Notes under the pieces: model-generated | Seen by the model: the letters and a program-made list of their open reading frames with translations, nothing else | What the model was told of the DNA's origin: nothing | Databases searched by the model: none | Position numbers and translations under genes: made by a program | Shown: in pieces, positions 23,109 through 33,945 of the stretch | How positions within the stretch are numbered: the first letter of the stretch is position 1 | How the letters are laid out: every line of letters begins with the position of its first letter | Source of the DNA: Echinarachnius parma | Lineage: Eukaryota > Echinodermata > Echinoidea > Clypeasteroida > Echinarachniidae | Direction of reading: 5' to 3' | Assembly: GCA_037951105.1 (NCBI GenBank) | Contig: JBAMJV010009785.1 | Coordinates: 54,538-118,537 of the forward strand | Length of the DNA: 64,000 bases

Positions 23109-23517
23109 AGGGTACCACTACCCCAAAAAATAATTTTCTGTTAAAAGAAAGGCAACATTTGTAGTAGTCCATTCAACCAAAGAGTTCAGAAAAATATGTT
23201 TTCAGAACAAATTATAATTGGAAAAAAGCATCACTACACTACAGCATGTGTTCATGGGTCTACATACGAAGACTACCTTTTGTCTAGGACGAACGCATCG
23301 TCCGTGATGTCTCCTAACGTATACGCGTAAATAGAATTGAAACACTCGCAATCGTTTGGCGCATACGGAACCATGAGGCCATAATGGTTCCGTAAGTGGT
23401 GGTAATGAATTGCATTGTTTATGAATTACACAAGCCTTTGCAAAATGTTGGACATCTATTTTATATCACACAATGGTACCAAACATATCCTTTGTGTTCT
23501 TTGCCTGGTGGTCCCCT
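23109..23517. mobile_element. TTAA-flanked T2 element, copy A
   Basis: Ends AGGGTACCACTACCCC and GGTGGTCCCCT with TTAA on both sides (23105-23108, 23518-23521). About 409 bp and non-coding. The counterpart in copy B is 48362-48716. Confidence 0.85.
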
Positions 23518-24040
23518 TTAAAAACCCTACATACTCTACAACGTGCCTTCAAAATTATGTTTGGTGATCTCTATTTTGGAGATCACCAGTTTGGTACGTT
23601 TGATCAGCGATCAATACCAAATAAGCATTAGATCAAGGTCATAGGGAAATATATAAAAGCCACATCAGCTTCAGATGAGTTATTGTGGTTGCTAATTAAA
23701 AGTGATTGTACACGTAGAAAGCTTGTCGATATTGGTACTGTCACGCCACTGGATGCATTGTCTAGAACACTTATTAGAGAACACCACGCCAAAGAGTTCA
23801 ATGTACTTTTTACAGATATTTACCGGGATATTTACAACACTATGATTAGTATTTTAAAGAAAGAACGATATGGGTCATCACCCATAATCAACTTATCAGT
23901 CTGTGAAGTGCTAAATACATAATATACAACGCCACAAATCACCTGATTGCCATGAGTATTGATTACAAATACGAATGCATATCTCTTCATCAGAATATTA
24001 CAAACTTATATTACAATCATAGGACAGTTCACTTTTTTTA
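23518..24040 (+). other. Unrecognised segment with a 79-codon frame
   Basis: The frame at 23683-23922 (MWLLIKSDCTRRKLVDIGTV...) has no motif I recognise. An open reading segment without Met precedes it from about 23530. The corresponding part of copy B (about 48890-49080) is disrupted by deletions and frameshifts, which argues against a conserved gene. A hairpin GGTGATCTC/GAGATCACC lies near 23561-23588. Confidence 0.3.
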
Positions 24041-24044
24041 ATTT

Positions 24045-24297
24045 TTTAAATGAAATGAAATGAAATGAAATGAAATGAAATTAAATTAAATGAAATGAAA
24101 TGAAATTAAATTTAATTCAATTAAATTTAATATCTTATTGGTCCCACTCAATGTAAAATTGTTTCGGGTTCACAATATCTCAATAAATAACAATTAATCA
24201 ATTCATATAATAAAAACATCTGAATATCTATAAAATATGACAAAAACATTTAAATACATACATCGTCGAACGCCATATTCATTGTATTTGTCGTTAT
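24045..24297 (-). mobile_element. LINE 3'-end relic with (AAATG)n tail, copy A
   Basis: An (AAATG)n/(AAATT)n tract at about 24052-24130 adjoins a tail read on the minus strand as TGAGTGGGACCAATAAGATA. This is the structure left by a 5'-truncated LINE with a short tandem 3' tail. The same tail is at about 49285-49400 in copy B. Confidence 0.5.
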
Positions 24298-24298
24298 A

Positions 24299-25143
24299 CA
24301 GCTTGTCCCAAAAAAAATTACAACGGCACTTTCCGCAACGATAACTTTAAAGATAGTAGATCAATCAAAATGATATTTCAGGATATGAAACTATAACTTA
24401 TTACCTACATCTTACAGAAAACCCTATTCGATTTGCTTCAGTGGTCATGGAGAATTATGATCTTTTGTCAATCATGTCAGATGTCCCTTCCCTCCAGATT
24501 TTGTAAGGAGACGTGTTGTCCATTGACAACTTTCTGCAACGATAACTTTAAAAATAGTAAATCAATCATAATAATATTTCAGGGTATGAAACTATAACTT
24601 ATTACCTACATCTTGCAGAAAATCCTATTCGATTTGCTTCAGTGGTCATGGAGAATGAGGATCTTTCGTCAATCATGTCATGTGTCCATTTTCGTTATGT
24701 TCACGCGTTATGAACGAAAATGGACTTGTTCACGCGTTATGAACGAAAATGGACACATGACATGATTGACAAAAGATCCTCATTCTCCATGACCACTGAA
24801 GCAAATCGAATAGGGTTTTCTGCAAGATGTACGTAATAAGTTATAGTTTCATACCCTGAAATATTATTCTGATTTATTTACTATTTTAAAGTTATCGTTG
24901 CAGAAAGTCCCGTTGTCAATGGACAACACGTCTCCTTACAAAATCTGGAGGGAAGGGACATCTGACATGATTGACAAAAGATCCTCTTTCTCCATGACCA
25001 CTGAAGCAATTCGAATAGGGTTTTCTGCAAGATGTAGGTAATAAGTAATAGTTTCATATCCTGAAATATCATTCTGATTGATCTAATATCTTTAAAGTTA
25101 TCGTTGTGGAAAGTGCCGTTGTAATTTTTTGGGGGACAAGCTG
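24299..25143. mobile_element. 845-bp palindromic (foldback) element
   Basis: Almost the whole element is one inverted repeat. Ends CAGCTTGTCCCAAAAAAA and its inverse are flanked by TA (24297-24298, 25144-25145). Each arm contains two tandem copies of a roughly 230-base unit (CGATAACTTTAAA...ATCATGTCA), giving four copies in all, and the centre holds repeated GTTCACGCGTTATGAACG motifs. Copy B has the uninterrupted site TTATAGTTGG at 49475-49484. TA duplication and the ends suit Tc1/mariner-type mobilisation; no transposase is encoded. Confidence 0.92.
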
Positions 25144-25184
25144 TAGTTGGAAATAAAATTATTCTAAAGATTACGGATGCTGGT

Positions 25185-25652
25185 TTAATAGATCATCAAT
25201 TTCGATAACATGTGAAGAAGAAAGCAAAACAAAAGTGTGAGAAAACCGCTAGTTGTATCTACTGCGATTTTCACACGACTTGCAATATTTACAACATTGA
25301 TCGCTGTATTGATCCGTTCACTCTCGTCGACACAATCCCCGTCACCATCAGTATGAACATTTGATTGACACTGTACAGACAGGCTTTGATTTACGCCCCG
25401 TAGGCTCAGGGTAGAAGCTCTTCCGACATCATGATAGGTGATGTTGACACTGACGTCGATCGCTAGTGAACCGCGGATGTTCGACGCCAAGCAAGTCAGT
25501 GAAAAGAGGAAATTCTGTTCGCCATCCCCAGAGATCCCATCGTCAAGCGTCAGCTCTAGTTGTTGTTGCTCTGCGCCCGTGTCTCTACAATTTGAACCCC
25601 TACCCGACAAGCTTGTGAACAGCCCAATGCGATCCGCAGCTTCCAGGAACTC
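25185..25652 (-). pseudogene. 3' remainder of LRR-Ig gene A after the stop codon
   Basis: The frame continues in register past the TAA of the gene at 25653-28598 for 155 codons. It encodes the rest of the Ig-like domain (FSLTCLASN...ISVNITYHD-like) and the C-terminal hydrophobic tail (SGFLTLLFCFLLHMLSKLMI). It matches copy B closely with no frameshift, so loss is very recent or the stop is tolerated. Confidence 0.85.
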
Positions 25653-28598
25653 TTAAAGACGCCATGCAACCATTGGATTCGGATAGGCCAGTGCTGGGCA
25701 TTTCACCAGGATGGTGTTGTTTGCTGCTATGGTACAGATTCTGTTAACGGACATCATGCTGGGCTTGCACGGGAAATCGGTGTCCATCAGGTCGGATATT
25801 TCCTGGCCCTTGTTGTCTTGAGGCGCCACGCACTGACCGCCTATAACCTCGACGCCGTCCTTAACGTCAATCAACCATCTTTGGTCGCAGTTACAGATAT
25901 GAGGATTGTTATACGAGTACAGGTTCAACGCATATTTATTTCCCAAAAGACTTGGAAGAAGTAATTCTTTACTCAAGAAAGAAATGTTGTTGTTACTCAG
26001 GTCGAGCTCGCGCAATGCTCTTAGAAATACCAATCCGTCTCCACATATCCAGTGTGAAAACCTTCCAAGATGGTTTCCGTCTAGATACAGGGAATGAAGA
26101 GGATGTTGTGAGCTCCACATCCCGCAGCTTGACAAGACTCGTATGCGGTTGTTGGACAGAGAGAGTGTCCGGAGATTTGGGAAAAACTTTGCGATAGTTC
26201 CAAAACAGAACGTTGTTAAATGGTTACCACTGAGGTTCAAGTACCTTGCTGAGGGTGCAAGGATCAGGGGGACCTCACTGAGTCTACTATTTGTGTAGGA
26301 GAGGTGTAATAGTTCTTTCCCAAACACAATTGAACTATTGTTACCCCGTTTTCCATGTTCTGTCAACGATATGTTTCTGATAACTATTGATGTTCCCTGA
26401 CTAATTATCATATCGAGAAGTGAACCCTCGATTTGAACATTTGACAATATTAATGCAACTGGTACTAGTGACAGCGAGCATGAACTATTGGCTCTATCGA
26501 TAGTGAGTCCGTTTATGCTTATTTTTGTCATCACGCTATTACAAACGAAATCATCCCGAATGCGCACGGATTGTGATCCCTTAAGTTCAACATTCTGGAT
26601 TTTCGAAATGCTCTTAAGAATACGAGGGCTTATATAATCCGTTAATGCAGAGCCTAAAGCTAGGATTTTAAGGTTTGCTAGAAAGGTGGTATCAATATCA
26701 AAAGCTTTGATCGGATTGTTGCTGATATCGATATTTCGCAATTTTGTGAAGGGCGTCAACATACCAGAGTACCAATGATTGATCATGTTATCATTTAGAT
26801 ACAATGTGTGTATGTTTGGGAAATTGTATGTGATATTGATTGGAAATTCCACCAGCGCATTTTTCTGAAGATGGATTATCTTCATAAAAGGAAAAATTCC
26901 ACTTATTTCTGGCATTGTGGTTATCTGGGTATACCTGAGAAACAATCTCTCTAGTTTAGGTAAAGACAGGAATATGTTAGCTCCGATAAATTGTAAAGGA
27001 TTTTTGTCAAGAATGAGACTGATCAGAGCAGGGAACAATGGCAAGTCTTGAATTTGCGTTATTGTATTATGCTCCATGGAAAGTGCTTTCAGCACGACCA
27101 TGTCTTGGAACGATTCTGGATCGATGACGTCGATTTCGTTTTCATTCAGCGTTAGAAAATTGATACTTATCCTGCCGATCACTGTTAGGTGGAATGTTTT
27201 CATATTATTTCCATCTAAGTCTAAAGATCTTACGTTTAGAAACATAAAGTGCAGTAAATCAGAGATTTGGTTATGAGGTGCAGAGAAAACCTGAAGATTT
27301 CTTAAGAGATAATGACCATCGGCACTGATTATTTTATTGTGATCTAGATGAATTTTTTTTAATCGCGGTAAGTTGAGTAAATTATCTTCCTTTAGTTCTG
27401 CTATTTCATTCCGTGTTACATCAAGTACCTTTAGGTACAGGAGTCCAGATACGTTCGGTAACGATGTAAGACGGTTATTCCTTAACTGAAGTATTTCTAG
27501 AGAAGGCAATGAAAATGGTTTACCAATCAATGCAATGCGATTTGAAGTCAGGTCTAGGTGAAGTAACTTTGAATGATTCAGACCATTAACTTCCATGAGA
27601 TGTCCATTAGTTAAAAAAATGTTATTCAGCACGGGAGATTTAGACAGCATGATACTTACGATCTCAGGGTTTCTGACGTTGGTTGCCTTAATTGTTCTTA
27701 AGTCTTGAAATTCAGGAACGTTTGTTAATTTGTCGATATCATATAGATTCACCAAATTAAGAGTTTTCAGCGAACGGAGGCCTCCGAGATATGAAAGGTT
27801 ATGCAGGCTGTTCGCTGATATAATTAAACTGAGGATACCTTCAGGCAAAGCCAATGGTTGGATCACTGCAATCCTGTTGTGCGTAAGGTAGATTGAAGTC
27901 AAAGATGGCAGGGACAAGGCGTGAGAGGAGATGAATGAAATGTTATTGTTACTGAGGTCAACGGTCCTCAGTAGATTCAAACCTTCGAGTGCGGCTTGGC
28001 TAAGGGCGACTATCTTGTTTTTATGGAGATTTAGACTCGTCAGCCGCTGGGGTAGATGACTCCCATGGATAACCTTGACAGAGTTTACACTCAACGTAAG
28101 AGCCGAGACGTTCGGCGCGTCAAATCGCAAGTTTTTCGGGACCTGTCGAATCGTGTTTGCTCGCAGTACCAATGACTTCAGAAAAGTGTTATTTCCGAAG
28201 TTCGGAACTTTCTGAAATCCATTATATGATAAATCTGCAAATAGTAGACGCCGAAATAATAAAAAAAAGTTATCCTCAAGAGACGCGATATCGTTATTAG
28301 ATAAAATGAGGTTTGAAACATTCCGATGTTCCTCGAACAATTCAGAACTCAACTTCGTCGGTGGCCTTGCGATGTTGAGATGTGTGAGATCTTCTTCCGT
28401 TGACAGGCGCTCCAAGATGTTGCCTTCGCGGAATACACCCATGCAGTTGAGATATGTTGGAGTGCAGGAACAGAATCGACACAGGTTTCCGCTTTCCCCC
28501 ATTGATGTCGGAATGCTAACGACAGTGATGCATACCAGACAGGCCAACAGGATATGCGTAGCAATCCCACATCGCTTTGGTGGACTCGTGTATGCCAT
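25653..28598 (-). CDS. LRR-Ig surface protein A, truncated by a stop in the Ig domain
   Basis: 981 residues from the Met at 28598, chosen because it is in strong context (CACCATGG), precedes a signal peptide and is shared with copy B; the frame is open upstream to 28652. Order: signal peptide (1 to about 35), cysteine-rich LRRNT (CRFCSC), a long array of leucine-rich repeats (typical unit LxxLxLSNNxIxxL), LRRCT (NPHICNCDQRWLI ... FPC), then the first strands of an Ig-like domain. Codon 982 is TAA where copy B has CAA (Gln). If used as such, the product would lack most of the Ig domain and the anchor and would be secreted. LRR-Ig proteins act as adhesion or recognition receptors in animals; the ligand is unknown. 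Intronless. Confidence 0.85.
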   Translation of the reverse strand: MAYTSPPKRCGIATHILLACLVCITVVSIPTSMGESGNLCRFCSCTPTYLNCMGVFREGNILERLSTEEDLTHLNIARPPTKLSSELFEEHRNVSNLILSNNDIASLEDNFFLLFRRLLFADLSYNGFQKVPNFGNNTFLKSLVLRANTIRQVPKNLRFDAPNVSALTLSVNSVKVIHGSHLPQRLTSLNLHKNKIVALSQAALEGLNLLRTVDLSNNNISFISSHALSLPSLTSIYLTHNRIAVIQPLALPEGILSLIISANSLHNLSYLGGLRSLKTLNLVNLYDIDKLTNVPEFQDLRTIKATNVRNPEIVSIMLSKSPVLNNIFLTNGHLMEVNGLNHSKLLHLDLTSNRIALIGKPFSLPSLEILQLRNNRLTSLPNVSGLLYLKVLDVTRNEIAELKEDNLLNLPRLKKIHLDHNKIISADGHYLLRNLQVFSAPHNQISDLLHFMFLNVRSLDLDGNNMKTFHLTVIGRISINFLTLNENEIDVIDPESFQDMVVLKALSMEHNTITQIQDLPLFPALISLILDKNPLQFIGANIFLSLPKLERLFLRYTQITTMPEISGIFPFMKIIHLQKNALVEFPINITYNFPNIHTLYLNDNMINHWYSGMLTPFTKLRNIDISNNPIKAFDIDTTFLANLKILALGSALTDYISPRILKSISKIQNVELKGSQSVRIRDDFVCNSVMTKISINGLTIDRANSSCSLSLVPVALILSNVQIEGSLLDMIISQGTSIVIRNISLTEHGKRGNNSSIVFGKELLHLSYTNSRLSEVPLILAPSARYLNLSGNHLTTFCFGTIAKFFPNLRTLSLSNNRIRVLSSCGMWSSQHPLHSLYLDGNHLGRFSHWICGDGLVFLRALRELDLSNNNISFLSKELLLPSLLGNKYALNLYSYNNPHICNCDQRWLIDVKDGVEVIGGQCVAPQDNKGQEISDLMDTDFPCKPSMMSVNRICTIAANNTILVKCPALAYPNPMVAWRL

Positions 28599-28912
28599 GG
28601 TGCTGGACTGCCGATGTTTTTCAGTCTTCCAATCAGTCTTGGACTTGAACAATGATACTTGTTTTTAAAATGTTCACAGACGGCTCGGAGACTATTCAAC
28701 TTTAGGTACTCTTTGTGAGGACTGGTCCGTTGAGTTTGTAATATTTGTATGATGATGTTTTCCCCTTGTAAATATAATCTGTAAAGGGGAATAAGAGAAA
28801 TCATGATTCGCAGGGAAATATAGACGTCCGTGGACGGAATGGCCGAAATTACAATATTCTTTGCCTCTAATTTGGCACCTCTCTCTTTTGACTGGTGTTT
28901 GTTCGAACTTAA

Positions 28913-29176
28913 AGGGATAGTTGAGTTTTGGTATAGAGGGCGCTACATACAATAATTTGTTGTGAGATAATTAAAAACTGAGTGTCAAATTCGAAAGAAC
29001 ATACAATTTTAATGACAGAATAAACTCTATTTGGTCAAAATCGGTTCAGAAATGGCTGAAATATGGAGCATGGTGGAGTTATAACTATTAGTTTGTAATG
29101 TAATGGTGCAGGTTTTGGCTACTAAAATTAAGTTTGACCACAACTGTACTCTCTATACCAGAACTCAACTATCCCT
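28913..29176 (+). mobile_element. TTAA-flanked T1 element unique to copy A
   Basis: 264-bp internally shortened T1 copy. Ends AGGGATAGTTGAGTTTTGG and CCAGAACTCAACTATCCCT are inverted and flanked by TTAA (28909-28912, 29177-29180). Copy B keeps the empty site GGACTTAAAGGGATC at 53225-53239 with one TTAA, which proves insertion with TTAA duplication. Confidence 0.93.
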
Positions 29177-29180
29177 TTAA

Positions 29181-29879
29181 AGGGATCTAGTAGCTTTGTA
29201 GACAAGTGCAAACAGTGATGAGTGATTAATAACATGTGTATTGGTGTGATCTGATATGTCCACAAAGTAATGACTAGTGGGAAAATGTCATGTGTAATTG
29301 AATGGTTTTTGGGCGGGAAATGAGCAAAAATGCGAAGTGATACCCAACTAACAATTGGACGTTTTCTGAACGTTCTAAAAAGGTTCAAAGTTGGTTATTT
29401 GGACGTTTTGTGAAAACGTTTTTAAAACGTGTATTTGTGGAAGGTTGAAAACGTTTTTAGAACGTTCCAAATGGACGTTTTTAAAACATTGTTTAAACGT
29501 TAGAAAAACCAATAAAAAACCTTTCATTAATTTGCTTTCAAGTGCAAGGACCAGCAGCAAACCTGTCGGACGCTGGAGACGTTATAAGAACGTTTTTTAA
29601 ACGTTCATTTAAGACGAAGACCTACGTGACCTAATAAAAACGTTTTTTAAACGTTTTGTAAACGTTTTGTGTTTGCTGGGTATTCACTGACTGATTTGTA
29701 CTTTCTTTGTACACGGCTTAAATTATCCCGTAACATCTGAACACTTCAATCGTAAAAATGGAAATATAAAAAATCGAAACCTGTCCCGTGCTTTTATTGT
29801 TACGATGAATATGACAAGAGAACCTGTCATTAGAGGTCCAAGTAAGTCTTGAGGATTTGGACAATGTTACTAAGTCCCT
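29181..29879 (+). mobile_element. T4 element, copy A
   Basis: Ends AGGGATCTAGTAGC and GTTACTAAGTCCCT between TTAA sites (29177-29180 and 29880-29883). Interrupted by the element at 29343-29680. Related copies are at 9008-9527 and 13059-13420 (reversed) and 53233-53600 (copy B). Confidence 0.8.
29343..29680. mobile_element. 338-bp AACGTT-rich element unique to copy A
   Basis: Ends CCCAACTAACA and TGTTTGCTGGG (imperfectly inverted) with TA on both sides (29341-29342, 29681-29682). The interior repeats AAACGTTTT/GAACGTT motifs more than a dozen times. Copy B has the empty site GTGATATTCACT at 53383-53394. Confidence 0.88.
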
Positions 29880-29883
29880 TTAA

Positions 29884-30412
29884 ATGGATCGTATACAGTA
29901 GTTTTAATTTCGGGGGCGCTTTAAGAAATAATGGAACACTAAGTGTAATATTTGGAAGAGCACGTGGTTTTAAAGATAAAACAAACTTTATTTGATCAAA
30001 ATCGGTTCAGAAAGACCTGAAAGATCAACAAATATATCCAATTGGAATGAGTGTGTATCCTACATTTATTCAACAATTTAAGATAAAATCTATATGATGC
30101 CTACACTATTTCGAAAATTTAAATACATGCAGTTGTTAATAATCTCTCTATTGAATCATTATTTTAACAAAACATCATATTCAAAATCTTTGTTTACAAT
30201 TCAAAAAATGGTTGAAACCAAAGTGTTTTTACAGTGCGCACTTTTATGTTCTAACGGCTGCTTTTTTTTTTAATGATAACAGAATCTTAATTTACCCGTT
30301 TGTGAGTTTTTCTACCTTTCGGGAATGATAGAATGATAAAATAATTGTTTGTAATAATATGGTGCAAGTTTTGTTTACTAACCTTAAGTGTGACCAAAAC
30401 TTTACTATCCAT
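29884..30412 (+). mobile_element. TTAA-flanked T1 element, copy A
   Basis: Ends ATGGATCGTATACAG and CTTTACTATCCAT between TTAA sites (29880-29883, 30413-30416). It contains the family core GATCAAAATCGGTTCAGAAA near 29995. The counterpart in copy B (53608-55425) is split by another element. Confidence 0.8.
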
Positions 30413-30607
30413 TTAACTGTTTGTATTGCACAGAAAAGCCCGAATAGATACGTCACAGTCAATTGAGAGGCGGCGCCAAAAAAAGTCATAATTTCGGTCA
30501 TTCCGTCCATTTTAGACAAATGATCATAACTATCTTAATTCTTAACCGTTTCTTGTTCAAATTTGTACTTCCCCACCCTGCATATCATTTCCAAAACGAA
30601 ATGGTAC

Positions 30608-30708
30608 CATAGGCGTCGATCATTACGTAATAAATATTTATCAGGGGGGGATGAATGATAGATCATCCCCCCTGATGAATAGGTATCATTTACAGATCGA
30701 CGCCCATG
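30608..30708. mobile_element. 101-bp hairpin MITE with 8-bp target duplication
   Basis: Ends CATAGGCGTCGATC and GATCGACGCCCATG. An inner inverted pair ATCAGGGGGG/CCCCCCTGAT gives a strong hairpin. It is flanked by AATGGTAC on both sides (30600-30607, 30709-30716). The 8-bp duplication suits a hAT-type origin. The copy B counterpart is 55618-55719. Confidence 0.85.
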
Positions 30709-30716
30709 AATGGTAC

Positions 30717-31939
30717 AATCCCGAGTTATTGGATGCAAATCTGTAGGGAAGGGGCTTTGATAATGCATTTTTAAACAAACCTAGGTTACGCCGACAATTT
30801 AAAATGCTTATCAACACTGTCGAATATGGTCTCTAACGCCCCAAAATGGGTTTAAAATGCAACATATAGGCTTTAATGCATTTTTTAAAGTATTTATTTT
30901 TTATTTATTCATGTCTTCTTTAAAAATGCAGGGTAGGCAACCTCAGTTAAAAAACTGCTTTACAGGTGCGCCATGTAAGTATCACTTACTTGTATTCGAA
31001 CAGTCTAAAACTGTTGGTATTATTTACATACACTTACCCGGGTATCCAAAGACATTTCGCTACAGAAAATGTAATGGCTCATTTACGCTGTCAAATAAAA
31101 GGTCGTAATAAACTACCCGAAATAGGCTTCATTTGCCACATAGGCTACAAGACATATTCAAATCTGAATTACTCTCAAAAGAAAAGTAAAGAAATAGTGT
31201 AAACCTGTTTAATGAATTGACATATATTTACCCAGAATATTTTCCTAAGAAATTTTACCAAAGAAATGTTGCTATGTACCGAAAAGTTTAACGGCTTATT
31301 TTACAATGTCATAAATGATCGTGTAGAACGAGAATGGGATAATAGACTTAGAGGCATTGGGAACATAGGAAAAAATTCTAAAATTGTATGAATTGAAAGA
31401 GATATACCTATACTTTCCTGAGTTACGAACGACAGTTTACTACTGAAACATGTTAAGGCTGACTTATACGTTGTCGAAATGGTCATATAATATTTTGTGA
31501 CATTTTTTTGGTTTATCCCGGTTTTTTTTTTTTTTAACGTTAGTTGGCAAGCCATACAACTGTTCGAAAGTTAAATTACTTGGGTAACTCAGGATAATAC
31601 ATAGGTAAATGCCTAATAATTAAAAAAAATACCACAATAGGAACAAACTTTTAGTTTGCAAGATATTAAGATTTGAAATATACCCAACAGCCTATTATGT
31701 GGCATTTTAAACCAATTTCGTGGTGTTTATGACCAAATTTGATATAAGACATTATTTTAACCTTTCTGTAGCATCATTTCTTTGGTATACCCCCAAAATA
31801 TAGGTAAATCTTTGTCAATTTAGTTCTCTACATTTCCAATTTTGGCCACAGCAGATGATACAAAAATGACTACACCTTTTTTGACTGCGCATTGGTTGCC
31901 AGGCATGGTAGTTATTTAGCAACCGGTAGTATTGGGCCC
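30717..31939. other. Non-coding part of copy A
   Basis: No gene recognised; short frames at 30857-31555 have no known domain and are not preserved in copy B (55720-57058). Confidence 0.5.
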
Positions 31940-31950
31940 CCATATATTTG

Positions 31951-33935
31951 ATTTGATTTGATTTGATTTTATTTCCACAATTCATTTAAAAAACAACAAC
32001 AAAGTATGACAATTGAATATAGTATAAAGAATGACATAGTAAACAATCAAAAGACACACAAACATCAAAATGAATAAATGGAGGAATCAAAAAAAGTTTT
32101 GAAAAAAACTTATAAGATTGATCCCTAAAAGCAACCCGAACCTAGACACACGGTCTAGTCGCGACTAACAAAACAAAAACAACAACAACAATAAACAACA
32201 AAACCTATTCAAATCTAAAACTCTACATACAATACAAATTATCCACTAAAAACACATACACATAACCTGTCGAAATGCTATTATACATACAAGAATCTAC
32301 AGAGACTTCAATAAATAATCTTTCAGTTTCAATTTGAAGGTATTAAGAGTTTTGCTTTCTTTGAATTCAGCTGGTAAAGAGTTCCATAACATTGGTCCAG
32401 TATAAACAATATTCATTCTAGAAAATGTTGAACGGCCATAGTTTGAGCGATAATCAAATTTAGACCTTGTATTATATGAGTGAACATCAATATTTTGACT
32501 AAAAAGTGCATTAAAATTAACAGGTAGCATTTTATTATGATATGAATACATGAAAATACCCACATTATATTTATACAATTCAAAAATAGGTAGTATCTTA
32601 CATTTCAAAAACAGAGACCTAGTATGTGCTAAAAAAGAAGATTGTGTAATGATTCTAATAACTCTTTTTTGTAATTTATATATTCTATCTAATAAATATT
32701 TATTGCATGAACCCCAATTTATATTACAATAATTCAAATATGGGAGTATCAATGAATTATACAACAATATTAATACATGCTCTGGGAGAAAATCCTTCAT
32801 TCTATTCATAATACCAATATTTCTAGATATTGTACACAAGATATTATTAACATGATTCTTCCATTTCAAATCTTCATCAATTGTGACACCAAGAAACTTA
32901 ATTGAATTTACTCTTTCTATTTCATTATCATTAATTTTTATATTAATCACAAAATTTGAATTGCTACCAAAAATCATAAAATGAGTTTTCTGAGTATTTA
33001 AAGCAAGTTTATTACTTAAAAACCAATTATGAACCTTTTTTAATTCTGAATTCATAATATTTTCTAAGCATTCTAAAGACTTATGTTTACAAAAAGCACT
33101 AGTATCATCAGCAAACATGATGAACTGCAATAAATTAGAAGAACATTTAAGATCGTTAACATAAATTAAAAATAAAATAGGACCCAAGATCGAACCCTGT
33201 GGTACACCACATGTAATTGGTAATATTTCAGATTGTTCGGAGTTAAAAACAGTATATTGATATCTTTTATTCATATAACTTTTAAATAACATGAGAGGCA
33301 AGCCTCGAATACCATAATAATATAATTTCTTAAAAAGTATTTCATGATCAATGCTATCAAAAGCTTTTCGTAAATCTAAGAACAAACCAATCATAATTTC
33401 CTTGTGTTCAATTGCTTCATTTAAATTTATCAAAAAGTCAGTTACTGCATGAACGGTAGAGTAATTTTCCCTAAACCCAAATTGTTTCTCATAAAAAACT
33501 TGATTTCTTTTTAAAAACGCTAATAATCTATTATTTATACATTTCTCTAAAATTTTACTGAAGCATGTAAGTAATGATATCGGTCGATAATTATTAAAAC
33601 TGTTTTTAGATCCACTTTTAAATATGGGTATTACTTTTGATAGTTTACATTGAGTAGGAAAAATTCCCTTTTCAAAACAAAGATTAAAAATTGTACACAA
33701 AGGCTCACATAAAATATGAATACTCTTCTTAATAACATCATTATCAAATGAATCATGTCCTGGTGCTTTGCCATTTTTAAATGATTAAACAATATCAATT
33801 ATTTCCTTACGTGTAATTGGTGTTAAAAATAATGAGTTAGGAAACCATTCATTTAAATAAGATGAGAAAGGTGGAGTATCACTATTCATTCTCTGGGCAA
33901 GGTTTTGGCCGACCTCAATAAAAAATGTATTAAAT
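31951..33935 (-). mobile_element. 5'-truncated LINE unique to copy A
   Basis: Minus orientation. The 3' end at 31951 carries a short (GATTT)n-type tail and the 5' end is truncated inside the coding region. It is flanked by an 11-bp duplication CCATATATTTG (31940-31950, 33936-33946). Copy B has the intact target at 57059-57069. This is a textbook target-primed insertion later than the segmental duplication. Confidence 0.93.
32297..33935 (-). pseudogene. LINE reverse transcriptase (CR1/Jockey group), one stop codon
   Basis: RT domain of the LINE at 31951-33935. Counting from the Met at 33700, motifs are NNYRPISLL (36-44), the catalytic LFLDLRKAFDSIDHE (106-120), CGVPQGSILGPILF (164-177) and the FADD box (196-199). 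LGVTIDEDLKWKNHV and a natural C-terminus follow. The same frame is open upstream to the truncation point except for one TAA at 33785-33787. The missing 5' part means no endonuclease is present. Its AT-rich codon use differs from the LINE at 13733-20278. Confidence 0.9.
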
Positions 33936-33945
33936 CCATATATTT

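Noticed and set aside
25438..28668. Plus-strand frames over the LRR gene
   Set aside because: Antisense shadows of a long minus-strand coding frame; the same applies at 49773-53042.
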